64,000 nt of DNA from GCA-2731375 sp964590195. Lineage in GTDB: Bacteria > Pseudomonadota > Alphaproteobacteria > GCA-2731375. A program made the translations under genes and the position numbers. The notes beneath the pieces were generated by a model. It was not told the DNA's origin and ran no database searches. It worked only from the letters and a program-made list of their open reading frames with translations. The stretch spans positions 60,252 to 124,251 of the forward strand of contig CAZPWJ010000002.1 of NCBI GenBank assembly GCA_964590195.1, given 5' to 3'. Below are positions 52,091 to 61,270 of the stretch, piece by piece (the first letter of the stretch is position 1; every line of letters starts with the position of its first letter).

Positions 52091-53371
52091 CTAGTTCGGA
52101 AGTTTCGCCTCGGTGATGATGGCGCCTTGCAGTTTGGCGCCGTCGATGGCGGAGTTGGACAGATCGGCGCCACGCAGGTTGGCGCCGTTGAAATTGCAGC
52201 CCGATAGATTCGCGCCGCGCAACAGGGTAGCGGCGAGATTGGCGCGGCTGAGATTAGTGTCCGTCAGGTTCGCCGGCCAGGAGCGTCCGGTGGAATTGCC
52301 CTCACGGTCCTTGATGTCGGCGGCGGAGATATCGGCCTCGGACAGGCTGGCCTCGGTCAGATCGGCGCCGGCCAGATTGGCACCGGTCATCTCGGCCCGG
52401 TCCATTTTGCTCTTATATAGATTGGCGCCGGACAGATCCGCCATGTTCAGGGACGAACCCATGAACCGCGCGCCGGTCATCGAAGCGCCGACCAGCGAAG
52501 CGCCGGACAGATTGATGCCCGAGAAATCCACGTTGTCTAATTCGGCGCCATCCAGCACTGCCCGTTTGCCCTTGGCGCCGAAGCTGGCCATCCATTCCTC
52601 GTGGGCCCGGATGGTGTCGCGCAGGTCGTCGGGTAGGCTGTCGACGGAAATGACGATTTCGGCGCCCGTCAGATCGGCGCCGGACAGATCCACGCCGTCC
52701 ATGGAGGTGTTATTCAGCTTCACCCCGCGCATGTTGGTGTTCTCGACCTTCACGCCCTTCAGATTGACGGCACCTAGATTGGCGCCTTCCAGATTGGCGC
52801 CGGAGAGATCAGCGCCAGCCAGATCCGCGCCATCCAACAGGGCGCCGCTAAGATCGGCATCGGTCAATACCGCATCCGTCAGAATGGCGCCGGACAGATC
52901 GGTCTGGGTCAGGACGGAACTGGCCAGTTTGGCGCCGGACAGATTGGCGCCTTTCAGGGAACCGCGTTCCATCTCCAGGCTGCTCAATTCGGCATTGGCG
53001 ACGGAGGTGCCGCCCTCTTCATTGGCCGTCATCAAGGTGCCGTCGCGCAGGTCGGCGCCGTACAGATTGGCATCGGTCAGATCTGCGCCGCGCAGTTGCG
53101 TGCCGCGCAGGTCGCTGTTGGACAGATCGGCGCCGGTCAGGTCACTGTTGCGCAGGTCGGCGGCGAACAGATCGGCCTTGTGAAAATTGACCCTGGACAA
53201 CGTCGCTTCGGCCAACTGGGCACCGGTCAGTTTGGCCTGCGTCAGATTGGCGCCGCCAAAATCAATGCCTTCCAGTTCCTGCAGGGAAAAATTCGCTCTT
53301 GCGCCGCCGGGATTACCATCAAGCCAACGTTTGTGCCGCGCCAGAGTGAGTTGAATTTCTTGCGTAATCAT
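52091..53371 (-). CDS. Pentapeptide-repeat protein
   Basis: This is a 426-residue protein made mostly of A(D/N)LxX pentapeptide repeats, expected to fold as a right-handed quadrilateral beta-helix. Two repeat blocks are separated by a non-repeat linker (about residues 246-284). The N-terminal HKRWLDGNPGGARANFSLQEL and the linker's HEEWMASFGAKGKRAVLDGAEL share a pattern (HxxWxxxxGxxGxRAxL), which suggests internal duplication of a cap element. There is no signal or membrane segment. Function unknown. Confidence 0.88.
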   Translation of the reverse strand: MITQEIQLTLARHKRWLDGNPGGARANFSLQELEGIDFGGANLTQAKLTGAQLAEATLSRVNFHKADLFAADLRNSDLTGADLSNSDLRGTQLRGADLTDANLYGADLRDGTLMTANEEGGTSVANAELSSLEMERGSLKGANLSGAKLASSVLTQTDLSGAILTDAVLTDADLSGALLDGADLAGADLSGANLEGANLGAVNLKGVKVENTNMRGVKLNNTSMDGVDLSGADLTGAEIVISVDSLPDDLRDTIRAHEEWMASFGAKGKRAVLDGAELDNVDFSGINLSGASLVGASMTGARFMGSSLNMADLSGANLYKSKMDRAEMTGANLAGADLTEASLSEADISAADIKDREGNSTGRSWPANLTDTNLSRANLAATLLRGANLSGCNFNGANLRGADLSNSAIDGAKLQGAIITEAKLPN

Positions 53372-53566
53372 ATGCTGATCCGAACTGCTGAACCGGGCGC
53401 AGATAGCCCGAAGGCATAATGCGCCGATGAAGTAAAGATTGCCTTAAGAACCGCCCGGAACGGCTGCGGAGAAATCGAGCATATTTTTAAACCGCCTCGG
53501 ACTGGCCGCTTGTTAATGCTTTGAAATCAAAGACGTTTAGCTTCGCCTGTCCCGGTCCGCCGTCAA

Positions 53567-54637
53567 TCAATTGCCATCGCCGTCCGCCTCGGCTGACCTT
53601 GTCTGTTTCCAGCCCATGAGGCGGAAGAACGTCGGCGCCAGGGTGACGATCAGAATAATCCGCACCAGATGCATGGTGGCGACAAAGGCGGTGTCCACGT
53701 CCAGGGCCAGGGCGATCAGGCTCATTTCCGCCAGTCCGCCGGGCGATAGGGCCAATAGCAGCGCATACATGGGCAGGCCAAGAATGGGCGCGGCTACATA
53801 GGCAAAGGCGGTGGCCAGGGCCAGCATGGCAAGGGCGGAAATGACGCCTAGGATGATCGGCCGGGCGGTCTTGCGCAGATCGAGGCCGACAAACCTTGCC
53901 CCGATGGCGGCGCCGATTATGACCTGCGCCACGGCGATGATTTCAGCCGGCGGGCGGCCTTCGACGAAACCCGCCAGATAGGCGGCGGCGGAGACCACCA
54001 TGGGAATGAAAATCTGACTGCCGGGCAGGGGCAGTTTCTGTCCCAGGATATATCCCACCACGGCGCAGGCCGCCAGAATGGCCAATTCGCCCCCCTGCGC
54101 TGCCGGCCGGCCGGCCAGCACCCGGGCGGTGTTGGGGATATCAAGATCCGCGATGCTGGCCAGAAACAGGGGCAGGAAGAAAACCACCACGAAAATCCGC
54201 GTGGCATGCACCAGGGCGATGGTGGGGGTATGGCCGCCCATGCGCTCGCCCACAAGGGTCATCTCGCTCAGGCCGCCGGGCGTGCCGGAAAAATAGGCGG
54301 TCGCCCTATCCATGCCACCGACCCGCTTAAGGAACGACACGGCGACCGCCGTCATCAGGGTGACGAAGATGGCGACGGTGATGGCGCCGGCGCCCCAGTG
54401 TTGCAGTTGCTGCAAAATTTGCGGCGTGAAGGCACTGCCCAGCAATGTTCCTAGCACCGCCGTCATGGAAAGGCGGGTCGGCATGTGCAGGGCGATGGGC
54501 GCGCCCGCCAGGGCGGCGATAGTGGTAAACGTCATGCTGCCCAGCATCCAGGCAAGCGGTAGGCTGAAATAGTAAAACACCGCGCCGCCGACGGCGCCCA
54601 GCGCGATAGAGAAAATCAAACGCGTGACAAGGTTCAT
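53567..54637 (-). CDS. AbrB-family membrane protein
   Basis: This is a 356-residue membrane protein of the COG3180 AbrB type, with roughly ten hydrophobic segments and two-fold repeat features (the FSGTPGGLSEM and LSPGGLAEMSLIALAL motifs in equivalent halves). The duplicated motifs fit its annotation as a putative permease or regulator. It starts 6 bases after the aspartoacylase-like gene stop and is the last gene of the operon led by nadK. Confidence 0.85.
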   Translation of the reverse strand: MNLVTRLIFSIALGAVGGAVFYYFSLPLAWMLGSMTFTTIAALAGAPIALHMPTRLSMTAVLGTLLGSAFTPQILQQLQHWGAGAITVAIFVTLMTAVAVSFLKRVGGMDRATAYFSGTPGGLSEMTLVGERMGGHTPTIALVHATRIFVVVFFLPLFLASIADLDIPNTARVLAGRPAAQGGELAILAACAVVGYILGQKLPLPGSQIFIPMVVSAAAYLAGFVEGRPPAEIIAVAQVIIGAAIGARFVGLDLRKTARPIILGVISALAMLALATAFAYVAAPILGLPMYALLLALSPGGLAEMSLIALALDVDTAFVATMHLVRIILIVTLAPTFFRLMGWKQTRSAEADGDGN

Positions 54638-54643
54638 GCGCGC

Positions 54644-55585
54644 CTAGTCTATGAAGCGGCCAAGACGCACCGCGGTCTGGCCCACGCGGGGGCGGTGGGT
54701 CGGCATGATCAGGACGCAATCGTCATGCGGCGTGACCACGGGCTGGGCGCCGTCATGGCCTATTACCGTGCCGGCCTGGGCGATCACCTCAAGGCCGGTG
54801 AATTCGTCGCTAAAGCGGAAGGCCTCGGTCTGAATGGTGATCGGTCCGACCACTTCGATCATCCGTTGGGGTGCGGGGTTTGCGGCCAGATACGGCGCGG
54901 CGGCATCCCGCTCGATGACGCCGAGGGCATCGAGAAAATGAAACACGGCATGAATGGCAACCTGGCGGGAGCTGTCCTGCCAATGCTGGCCGCATTCGAT
55001 CAACAGCGCCGTTTTCTCCCCGTTATCCATGGCAAAGGAACCGTAATCGCGCATGCGCGGGCCGGCGGCATGGCCGGGATCGGCTACTACATGTTCGGGC
55101 ACGCCCATGGCAAAGGCCAGGCGCCGACCCTTGGCGGCGGTGCCGCACAGCATCAAGGCCGGGCAGGGCAGATGCATGGAATGCAGATCGAGCAGGTAAT
55201 CCGCCTCCGCGACAACGGCGCGAACCTGCCGGGCCCGGGTTAGTTCCGATGATTGACGTTCGCCATCAAGGATTTCGTCCGCCCACAGGCGGTTGAAATC
55301 CTCGTCCACGAAGCGCGAGGCACCGGGGTTGTCCACATCAAAGGAATGGTAGGCATCGACGTTATTGAAGCAGAGCGTCAGGCTCCCCTTGGAGGGCCGG
55401 ATATCGTTCTCGAACAGGACCGCCAGGGCATGGGCGCCGCAGACCTCGTTGCCATGGGTCAGGGCGGTGATCAGGACATTTGGCCCCGGCTGTCCGCTGT
55501 CGAAGTGGTGCAGGTAATCGGTACCCGTATTGCCGGCGCGATAGCCGGAGATATCGATGGGTAGCAATTCCAGCTCGGTTGTCAT
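54644..55585 (-). CDS. Succinylglutamate desuccinylase/aspartoacylase-like deacylase
   Basis: This is a 313-residue zinc-dependent deacylase. The Zn ligands are His44 and Glu47 (HGNEVCGAHAL) and His135 (DLHSMH). The substrate-binding arginine position is NRLWADE, and the C-terminal beta domain has VIAQAGTVIGHDG. It probably removes an acyl group from an N-acyl amino acid or a related compound. The start ATG overlaps the threonine-synthase-like stop (ATGA). Confidence 0.87.
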   Translation of the reverse strand: MTTELELLPIDISGYRAGNTGTDYLHHFDSGQPGPNVLITALTHGNEVCGAHALAVLFENDIRPSKGSLTLCFNNVDAYHSFDVDNPGASRFVDEDFNRLWADEILDGERQSSELTRARQVRAVVAEADYLLDLHSMHLPCPALMLCGTAAKGRRLAFAMGVPEHVVADPGHAAGPRMRDYGSFAMDNGEKTALLIECGQHWQDSSRQVAIHAVFHFLDALGVIERDAAAPYLAANPAPQRMIEVVGPITIQTEAFRFSDEFTGLEVIAQAGTVIGHDGAQPVVTPHDDCVLIMPTHRPRVGQTAVRLGRFID

Positions 55586-56841
55586 GCCAAGGCTCCATAG
55601 TCGATGGCCTGGTGCCGGTCCAGTGGGGTGCCGGCTTCGGGCATGGGATATTTCAGGCCGGTGGCGCAATTGAATAGAATGCAGCGGTCCTGGGCGCTGA
55701 TCCTGCCGTCCGCCAGGGCGGCCTTCCAGGCGGCATAGGTGGCGGCACCTTCGGGGCATAGCAACATACCGCCATTCCTGGACATATCATCGCGGGCGGC
55801 AAAAATATCCTCGTCATCGATGGCGATGGCGAAGCCGCCCGATTGCCGCACCGCGCGCAGGATCAGGAAATCGCCCACCGCCGCCGGTACCCGGATGCCC
55901 GCCGCCATGGTGTGGGCATCGGGCCACAGATCCGCATGTTCGACGCCGTCGTCAAAGGCCTTGACGATGGGCGCGCAGCCCGATGCCTGCACGGCGATCA
56001 TCTTGGGCCGCTTGGATCCGATCCAACCCATGGCCTCCAGTTCATCAAAGGCCTTCCACATGCCGATCAGGCCGGTGCCGCCGCCCGTTGGGTAAAAGAT
56101 CGCATCGGGCAATTGCCAACCACACTGTTCGGCCAGTTCCAGGCCCATGGTTTTCTTACCCTCGATCCGATAGGGCTCTTTCAGGGTCGATGCATCGAAC
56201 CAGTCCATGGCTTCCTTGCCGTCGCCAACGATCTTGCCGCAATCGTTGATCAGGCCGTTGACGCAATAGACCCGCGCGCCCTGCAGGGCGATCTCGCGGA
56301 TATTGGTCTCGGGCGTATCATCGGGGCAAAAGACAAAAGCCTCGATCCCGGCGGCCCGGCAATAGGCGGCCATGGCCGCGCCCGCGTTGCCGTTCGTGGG
56401 CATGGCCATGCGGCTGACACCCAGCTCCTTGGCCATGGAGACGGCCAGGCACAAACCGCGCGCCTTGAACGAGCCCGTGGGCAGGCGCCCCTCGTCCTTG
56501 ATCCACAGATCGCCATCCACGCCTGGCGCCGGCAGCAGCGGCGTCATGCATTCGCCCAACGAGATGATGTTATCCGTCGAACGCACCGGCAAGAATTCCC
56601 GGTAGCGCCACATATCGGGCGGCCGCGCGGCCAGGGCTTCCTTGCTCAGGCTTTCCGCCAGGCCAGCCAGATCATAACGCACCAAAAAGGGCCGTCCGAC
56701 CGCCGAGAGGCCATGCAGGCGGTCCGCCGGAACTTCCTCGCCGCTTAACCCGCATTCCAGATGGGTGACGAAGGTTGGCCGTTCCTCGAACACATTGCGC
56801 CAGCTTGGCATGGCATCAGTTTGCATTGTTTGTTCCATCAT
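55582..56841 (-). CDS. Threonine-synthase-like PLP enzyme (fold type II)
   Basis: This 419-residue PLP enzyme has catalytic Lys126 in PTGSFKARG, the phosphate-binding glycine loop PTGGGTG, and NGNAGAA near residue 150. It resembles threonine synthase but could be a homologous ammonia-lyase or beta-replacing enzyme. Several Mets lie near the start (56841, 56838, 56826, 56811) and the ribosome site does not decide between them. The chosen start overlaps the M81 gene by 26 bases. Confidence 0.88.
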   Translation of the reverse strand: MMEQTMQTDAMPSWRNVFEERPTFVTHLECGLSGEEVPADRLHGLSAVGRPFLVRYDLAGLAESLSKEALAARPPDMWRYREFLPVRSTDNIISLGECMTPLLPAPGVDGDLWIKDEGRLPTGSFKARGLCLAVSMAKELGVSRMAMPTNGNAGAAMAAYCRAAGIEAFVFCPDDTPETNIREIALQGARVYCVNGLINDCGKIVGDGKEAMDWFDASTLKEPYRIEGKKTMGLELAEQCGWQLPDAIFYPTGGGTGLIGMWKAFDELEAMGWIGSKRPKMIAVQASGCAPIVKAFDDGVEHADLWPDAHTMAAGIRVPAAVGDFLILRAVRQSGGFAIAIDDEDIFAARDDMSRNGGMLLCPEGAATYAAWKAALADGRISAQDRCILFNCATGLKYPMPEAGTPLDRHQAIDYGALA

Positions 56842-58369
56842 CGGTTACGTCGTCAAAACGATCGTCGGGCGGCGCCATGGTTATGGGGTAGACCCCCGGC
56901 GGCGCGTGGCGATAGGGCAGGGTGGTCAGATCAGCGGGGCCCCAATCGGGCGTTTCAACGATCAATATGGCGCCCGCGATGGGTTCGTAGGCGGCCCGGA
57001 AATGCGTTTTCGAGCGTAGCGCGATGATATCGAACTCATCGATATCCAGACCGCATTGGGTAAAGGGATCCGTGTCCACCGCCGAGGAACTGACCGAGGT
57101 GACGATCACGGCGATCTTGTCATTATCGATGACCGCCGCCTGGCCCAGATCAATCGTTTCGCCATTACGGTAAGGGCCGGTGATCTTATAGCGTAATGGC
57201 CCGGCGAATTTGACATAGCCAGTGTAAAGCAGCGGCAGACCGGCCAGTTCCGAGGATTTGCCGCCCAGGGTCAGCATCAACTGGCTGCCGACGCCGCTGG
57301 AAGCCGCCGCCGTGGCGCCAATGGGATCGTGCAGATAGGGCACCGCCGTGCGGCCCAGATTTGGTCCGCGCGCCAGCATGGCTTCCAATAGATGGGTGGA
57401 ATCGTTGCCCCTGTCCGCATGTTCCAGCAAGACCACGGGACGGATGCCCTGGGCCAGCAACTCGGCGGCCTTGTCCAGGGCCGCTTCCGGGTCATACAGC
57501 GGGGCAGCGTGATAAAGGGCCTCTCTCGCTTCGGCCAGGCGCGCGCTCAGGCGCTCGGCGGTGCGGATGGCCAGCGCTTCATCGCCATCCGCGATGGCCA
57601 CCACCGTGGCCCCGATCGCCGGTACGTCGGCATATGCGAAACCGGTGAATATGGTGATATCCAGGATCCCCGGCTGTTCGGCTTCGGCCCGCATTTCCGC
57701 CATGATATCGCTTAGTGGCGCGACTTCTGTCGCGGTGAAAATCGACGGCAGAACCAAACCGGGCCGGGCCATGGCCGTCACCGGATTGATCTCGCCCGCC
57801 AATTTACCCAGCAACAGGCTGGCCGCACGCTCGCCGGTTTCCGCCATGTCCGTATGGGGGCTGCGGCGAAAACCACAGACCACATCGGCCAGCATGGCCT
57901 TTTCGACGGCGACGTTGCCATGCAGGTCCATGGCCATGGCGATGGGGTAGTCATCGCCCAGAACCGCGCGCAGGCGCAGCAGCAAGCTATGTTCGGGGTC
58001 GGTATCGTTACGTGCGGCCATGGCGCCATGCAGGTGCAGCAGCAGACCATCCGCCTCTTCCCGCCACAGAACGGCGCGCGAGACCAGTTCGTCGGCCATG
58101 GCCTCGAATGCCGCCGCCGCGACTGGCCCCGATGGGGCACATTCGGCCACCAGCAAACCTTCCACGGCGATATCATTATCCTCACAAACCTTGAGAAAAC
58201 CGCCAAAAACCGTATTCGAGCCGGCGAATGTACGCGCGATATCGTCGCCGCGGACGGCACGGTGCTCGAACGCGGCAAGTTCCGTGTCCTGGGGCAGGAA
58301 GGTAACGGTTTCATGCACCAGGCCGCCAATCGCCAAACGCTTGACCGAGTGCTTCACGGGCTGGTTCAT
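56816..58369 (-). CDS. M81 (MlrC) family metallopeptidase
   Basis: This 517-residue protein is related to MlrC, the microcystin-degradation peptidase. LLHLHGAM and AMDLHGNV give the N-terminal metal-binding motifs, with PHTDMAETGERAASLLL following. The C-terminal half carries an HADRGNDSTHLLEAM segment. MlrC relatives hydrolyse linear peptides or other amide bonds. It is co-translated with nadK (ATGA overlap) and the threonine-synthase-like gene, which suggests catabolism of an amino acid conjugate. Confidence 0.88.
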   Translation of the reverse strand: MNQPVKHSVKRLAIGGLVHETVTFLPQDTELAAFEHRAVRGDDIARTFAGSNTVFGGFLKVCEDNDIAVEGLLVAECAPSGPVAAAAFEAMADELVSRAVLWREEADGLLLHLHGAMAARNDTDPEHSLLLRLRAVLGDDYPIAMAMDLHGNVAVEKAMLADVVCGFRRSPHTDMAETGERAASLLLGKLAGEINPVTAMARPGLVLPSIFTATEVAPLSDIMAEMRAEAEQPGILDITIFTGFAYADVPAIGATVVAIADGDEALAIRTAERLSARLAEAREALYHAAPLYDPEAALDKAAELLAQGIRPVVLLEHADRGNDSTHLLEAMLARGPNLGRTAVPYLHDPIGATAAASSGVGSQLMLTLGGKSSELAGLPLLYTGYVKFAGPLRYKITGPYRNGETIDLGQAAVIDNDKIAVIVTSVSSSAVDTDPFTQCGLDIDEFDIIALRSKTHFRAAYEPIAGAILIVETPDWGPADLTTLPYRHAPPGVYPITMAPPDDRFDDVTDDGTNNAN

Positions 58370-59133
58370 GGAATAAACTGTTCGTTCAAGATGCGTTCTT
58401 CCAGGTTGTGCTCGGGATCAAAGAGGAGATGCAGTTCGCTGCTGCGGTCCTCGGCTACGTCGATCTGTACCACAGTGCGGATTTCCTGATTGTCGGCGAC
58501 CACTGATACCGGTCGTTTGTCCGGTTCCAGCACCTCGAAGCGGACCTGCGCCGAGGCCGGCAACAGAGCGCCCCGCCAGCGCCTTGGCCGAAAGGCCGAG
58601 ATTGGGGTGAGGGCCAGTATATCCGCCTCCAGCGGGATGATCGGGCCATGGGCCGATAGGTTATAGGCGGTGCTGCCCGCCGGCGTGGCAACCAGGACGC
58701 CGTCGCAAACCAGCTCGTCCAAACGTACCTGGCCGTCAATGGCGATGCGGATCTTGGCCGCCTGCCGGGTCTCCCGAAATACCGATACCTCGTTGATGGC
58801 TATGGCCTGATGCGTGGCGCCGGCGGTATCCAGCGCGCTCATGACCAGGGGGTGGACCACGGCCCTTTGCGCCGCGTGCAGGCGGCGCGGCAGATCATCT
58901 AGGGTGAAGCTGTTCATCAGAAATCCGACTGTGCCCTGGTTCATGCCATAGATGGGCAGGGACAGATGCCGGGTCTCGTGCAGCACGGAGAGCATGAAGC
59001 CGTCACCGCCCAGGGCGATGATAACGTCGGCCTGTTCAGGCCCCACATCGTCATAGCGCAGACGCAGCTTTTGCATGGCCGCGCCGGCCTGCGGCGTCTC
59101 GCTCGCCATGAATGTCATTTTCTCGCGGGCCAT
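58366..59133 (-). CDS. nadK: NAD kinase
   Basis: The enzyme phosphorylates NAD to NADP with ATP or polyphosphate. It has 255 residues with the nucleotide-binding GGDGF at 42-46, the NE motif at 114-115 and the DGVLVATPAGSTAYNLSAHGP segment typical of NadK. Its stop overlaps the M81 start, so it heads an operon of peptidase and amino-acid enzymes, an unusual setting for a central cofactor gene. Convergence of function with F420-linked NADPH use is only speculation. Confidence 0.93.
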   Translation of the reverse strand: MAREKMTFMASETPQAGAAMQKLRLRYDDVGPEQADVIIALGGDGFMLSVLHETRHLSLPIYGMNQGTVGFLMNSFTLDDLPRRLHAAQRAVVHPLVMSALDTAGATHQAIAINEVSVFRETRQAAKIRIAIDGQVRLDELVCDGVLVATPAGSTAYNLSAHGPIIPLEADILALTPISAFRPRRWRGALLPASAQVRFEVLEPDKRPVSVVADNQEIRTVVQIDVAEDRSSELHLLFDPEHNLEERILNEQFIP

Positions 59134-59245
59134 CCGCTATTCACCACTCTGCATATTTGCCAACGTCCCGATTTTCGGTGTCACTATATAGCTTCCCACG
59201 CTTTGGTATAATGCCAGATAACCGCATTTCCATAGGGAAGAAATT

Positions 59246-59740
59246 ATGCCGCTGCGCAAATTACCCGCCGCCCTGCTTTTCGTTCCATTGCTCGGCCTCG
59301 TTCTGACCGTTTCCTCCCCGGCCGGCGCTGGGGACCGCCATGCCGGATACTACTATCCCCCGGTCAGCAGCCAAGAAGACTATAATGCCCGCGCGCCAGC
59401 CATGGAAAGCGCCAGCCGGGAAACGCGGATCGGCTTTATCGTGGCGCAGACAAATGGCCAGCGGCAGCTGCAGTACCCGCCGCGCTTCGCCATTTTCGCC
59501 AAGGGTCGGGAGGCGGAAAAGCTGATCATCGTGGGCCTGGACGAATACAGTTTCGCGACCCTGTACCGGGCCCGCGCGGTCCTGGCGCAATTGACCGCCT
59601 CGGCGCGGGGCAGCGCGCTGTTTCGCAACATGGCGGTGGAGGATCTGTTCACTTTTTTTGATCTGGCAAAAATGCTCGGTTTCATCCAGATCACGGTCAG
59701 TGACGGCAAGAACTATGCCCACCGCATAGATCTGAAATAG
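59246..59740 (+). CDS. Small exported protein of unknown function
   Basis: This 164-residue protein has a Sec signal (about 1-28, ending PAGA). The mature part begins with YYYPPVSSQE and includes RIGFIVAQTNGQ, FAIFAKGREAEKLIIVGL and a C-terminal LFTFFDLAKMLGFIQITVSDGK. Similar proteins exist in Rhodospirillales and are sometimes annotated as molybdopterin-guanine dinucleotide synthesis, which I do not trust: no MobA motif is visible. AGGGAAG precedes the ATG. Confidence 0.72.
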   Translation: MPLRKLPAALLFVPLLGLVLTVSSPAGAGDRHAGYYYPPVSSQEDYNARAPAMESASRETRIGFIVAQTNGQRQLQYPPRFAIFAKGREAEKLIIVGLDEYSFATLYRARAVLAQLTASARGSALFRNMAVEDLFTFFDLAKMLGFIQITVSDGKNYAHRIDLK

Positions 59741-59752
59741 TTCAGAAGCGCT

Positions 59753-61264
59753 CTAGTCGAAGGTTTGCGACCGCCTTCGCCGGCGTAACCATCGGACCGA
59801 CAGGTAAAGCAGAAAAAGCGCCAACACAGGCCAGGCATAAACCCAAGGGCCGCCATCATCACTTTCCGGCCTGACTTTTGTGCGCCGTTCCGCACTCTTG
59901 GCCGCTGCCGGTTTAGCCGGCAGGCTGGCCAGGATCTTGCCGAATTCCCGCAGCAAATCAGCATCCGTGGCGATGCCGCGCCGGATGCCGCCCTTGGAGT
60001 CGATCCGGACCATTTGTTTGGCCTTGTTCAGGACAATATCCTTGCCCGAAGCACCCCGCCCGATCATGGCCAAGGTGCCGACCTTGCCGTCATCGTTGGC
60101 CAGCAAAACCAGGACCTCACTGGCGCCTGTGCCCTTGCCGGCACTAAGCAAGGCAACGATGGTCCGTTCATTCACGCCTTCGGCCCGCTGCAGGGCAGTC
60201 ATGCCGCTGTCATCCGCCGCGTTAATGTCGGCACCGCCATCAATCAACGTCTTGACGATACCTTCATGGCCATTCCAGGAGGCCCGCATCAGGGGGGTCA
60301 GGCCCTTTTCATCCCTGACATCGACTAGGGCGACCTCCTCCAACAGCAGCGCGACAATATCGGCATGACCATTGATGGAGGCCCAGGTCAGGGCCGTTCG
60401 GCCCTGATTATCCGCGGCATCGATTTCCACGCCAGCTTCAATCAGGGAGCGGACAACGTCATAATGGCCGCGCCAGGCCGCGGTAACGATGGAGGTCCGG
60501 CCCAGGGCGTTGATCGCATTGGCATCGACGCCGTCCTGCAATAGAGCGTTCACTTTTTCCAAATCACCTTCGGCCGCGGCCGTCAGCAGCTCCTGTTCCC
60601 TGTTTCGCTGCATGACCAGATCAAGGCGGGGCATGGCGGTCCTGATGGCATGGGACCGTTTTCTAGCCAGTTCCAACTGTGCGTTATCGAGGTGCAGTGC
60701 CAGCATGGTTCTGGCCAGGGCCGCGCCTTCGTTCTTGAGGCTGGCGGCAACGTAGTAGAGGGCTTGCGCCTCGACCCTGTTTTCCGGTGTGACCAGGCCG
60801 GCAAGGTGAAATTCCGCTAGCCGCAGCATGGCCGCCATGTTGCCTTGTTGGGCGGTCATGGCGAAAGTTTCCATTGCCCGGCGAAGATCCCGCTTGATGC
60901 CTCGGCCCTGGGCCAGGGCGCGCGCCAGGTTATAGCGGGCCATGATATAGCCTTGATCGGCTGCGCGCTCGTAACGCGCCACGGCGCGGGTGGCGGCGCG
61001 GGCATAACGGCTGTCTTGGGCCACCGTCTGGCCGAAATCCTCGCGTACCATGCGCGGCTCATGGCGCCGGACGGCGCGAATGGCGGTGGCCGCCGCCGGT
61101 GACAGCGCGCGTTCCAGATACGGGATGCTTAGATGGATGGCCTGGCGCGGCAATTGCACCCTGCCGTCGATGACGCTATTTCCGCGAGCGGCCTGGGTGA
61201 ACCCTGTCGATGGCGGCAGCAATAGGCCCGTTAATACGACCAGCGCTAGCGCCCATGCCGTCAC
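59753..61264 (-). CDS. Ankyrin/Sel1-repeat protein with C-terminal membrane anchor
   Basis: This is a 503-residue protein with a signal-like N-terminus. One or two Sel1-like repeats lie around residues 90-155 (AADQGYIMARYNLARAL and AQQGNMAAMLRLAEFH). Four or five ankyrin repeats lie around 225-375 (GRTSIVTAAWRGHYDVVRSL is one unit). A C-terminal membrane segment (about 470-490) is followed by a basic tail RWLRRRRR. It probably faces the periplasm. The start is GTG 61262-61264, 6 bases after the moaA stop, so it is likely co-transcribed. Confidence 0.85.
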   Translation of the reverse strand: MTAWALALVVLTGLLLPPSTGFTQAARGNSVIDGRVQLPRQAIHLSIPYLERALSPAAATAIRAVRRHEPRMVREDFGQTVAQDSRYARAATRAVARYERAADQGYIMARYNLARALAQGRGIKRDLRRAMETFAMTAQQGNMAAMLRLAEFHLAGLVTPENRVEAQALYYVAASLKNEGAALARTMLALHLDNAQLELARKRSHAIRTAMPRLDLVMQRNREQELLTAAAEGDLEKVNALLQDGVDANAINALGRTSIVTAAWRGHYDVVRSLIEAGVEIDAADNQGRTALTWASINGHADIVALLLEEVALVDVRDEKGLTPLMRASWNGHEGIVKTLIDGGADINAADDSGMTALQRAEGVNERTIVALLSAGKGTGASEVLVLLANDDGKVGTLAMIGRGASGKDIVLNKAKQMVRIDSKGGIRRGIATDADLLREFGKILASLPAKPAAAKSAERRTKVRPESDDGGPWVYAWPVLALFLLYLSVRWLRRRRRSQTFD

Positions 61265-61270
61265 CTAACC

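Noticed and set aside
52113..53183. Long open frame (356 codons) on the plus strand opposite the pentapeptide gene
   Set aside because: It is a by-product of the regular repeat codons on the other strand. It has no ribosome site and no family pattern.
52091..53371. Repeated DNA that could be mistaken for a CRISPR array
   Set aside because: The repeats are in-frame 15-base pentapeptide codons without spacers of uniform length, inside a coding sequence.
53519..53532. Short palindrome CTTTGAAATCAAAG after the AbrB-like gene
   Set aside because: The stem is only 6 bp, with no T-tract and no repeat elsewhere that I can see.
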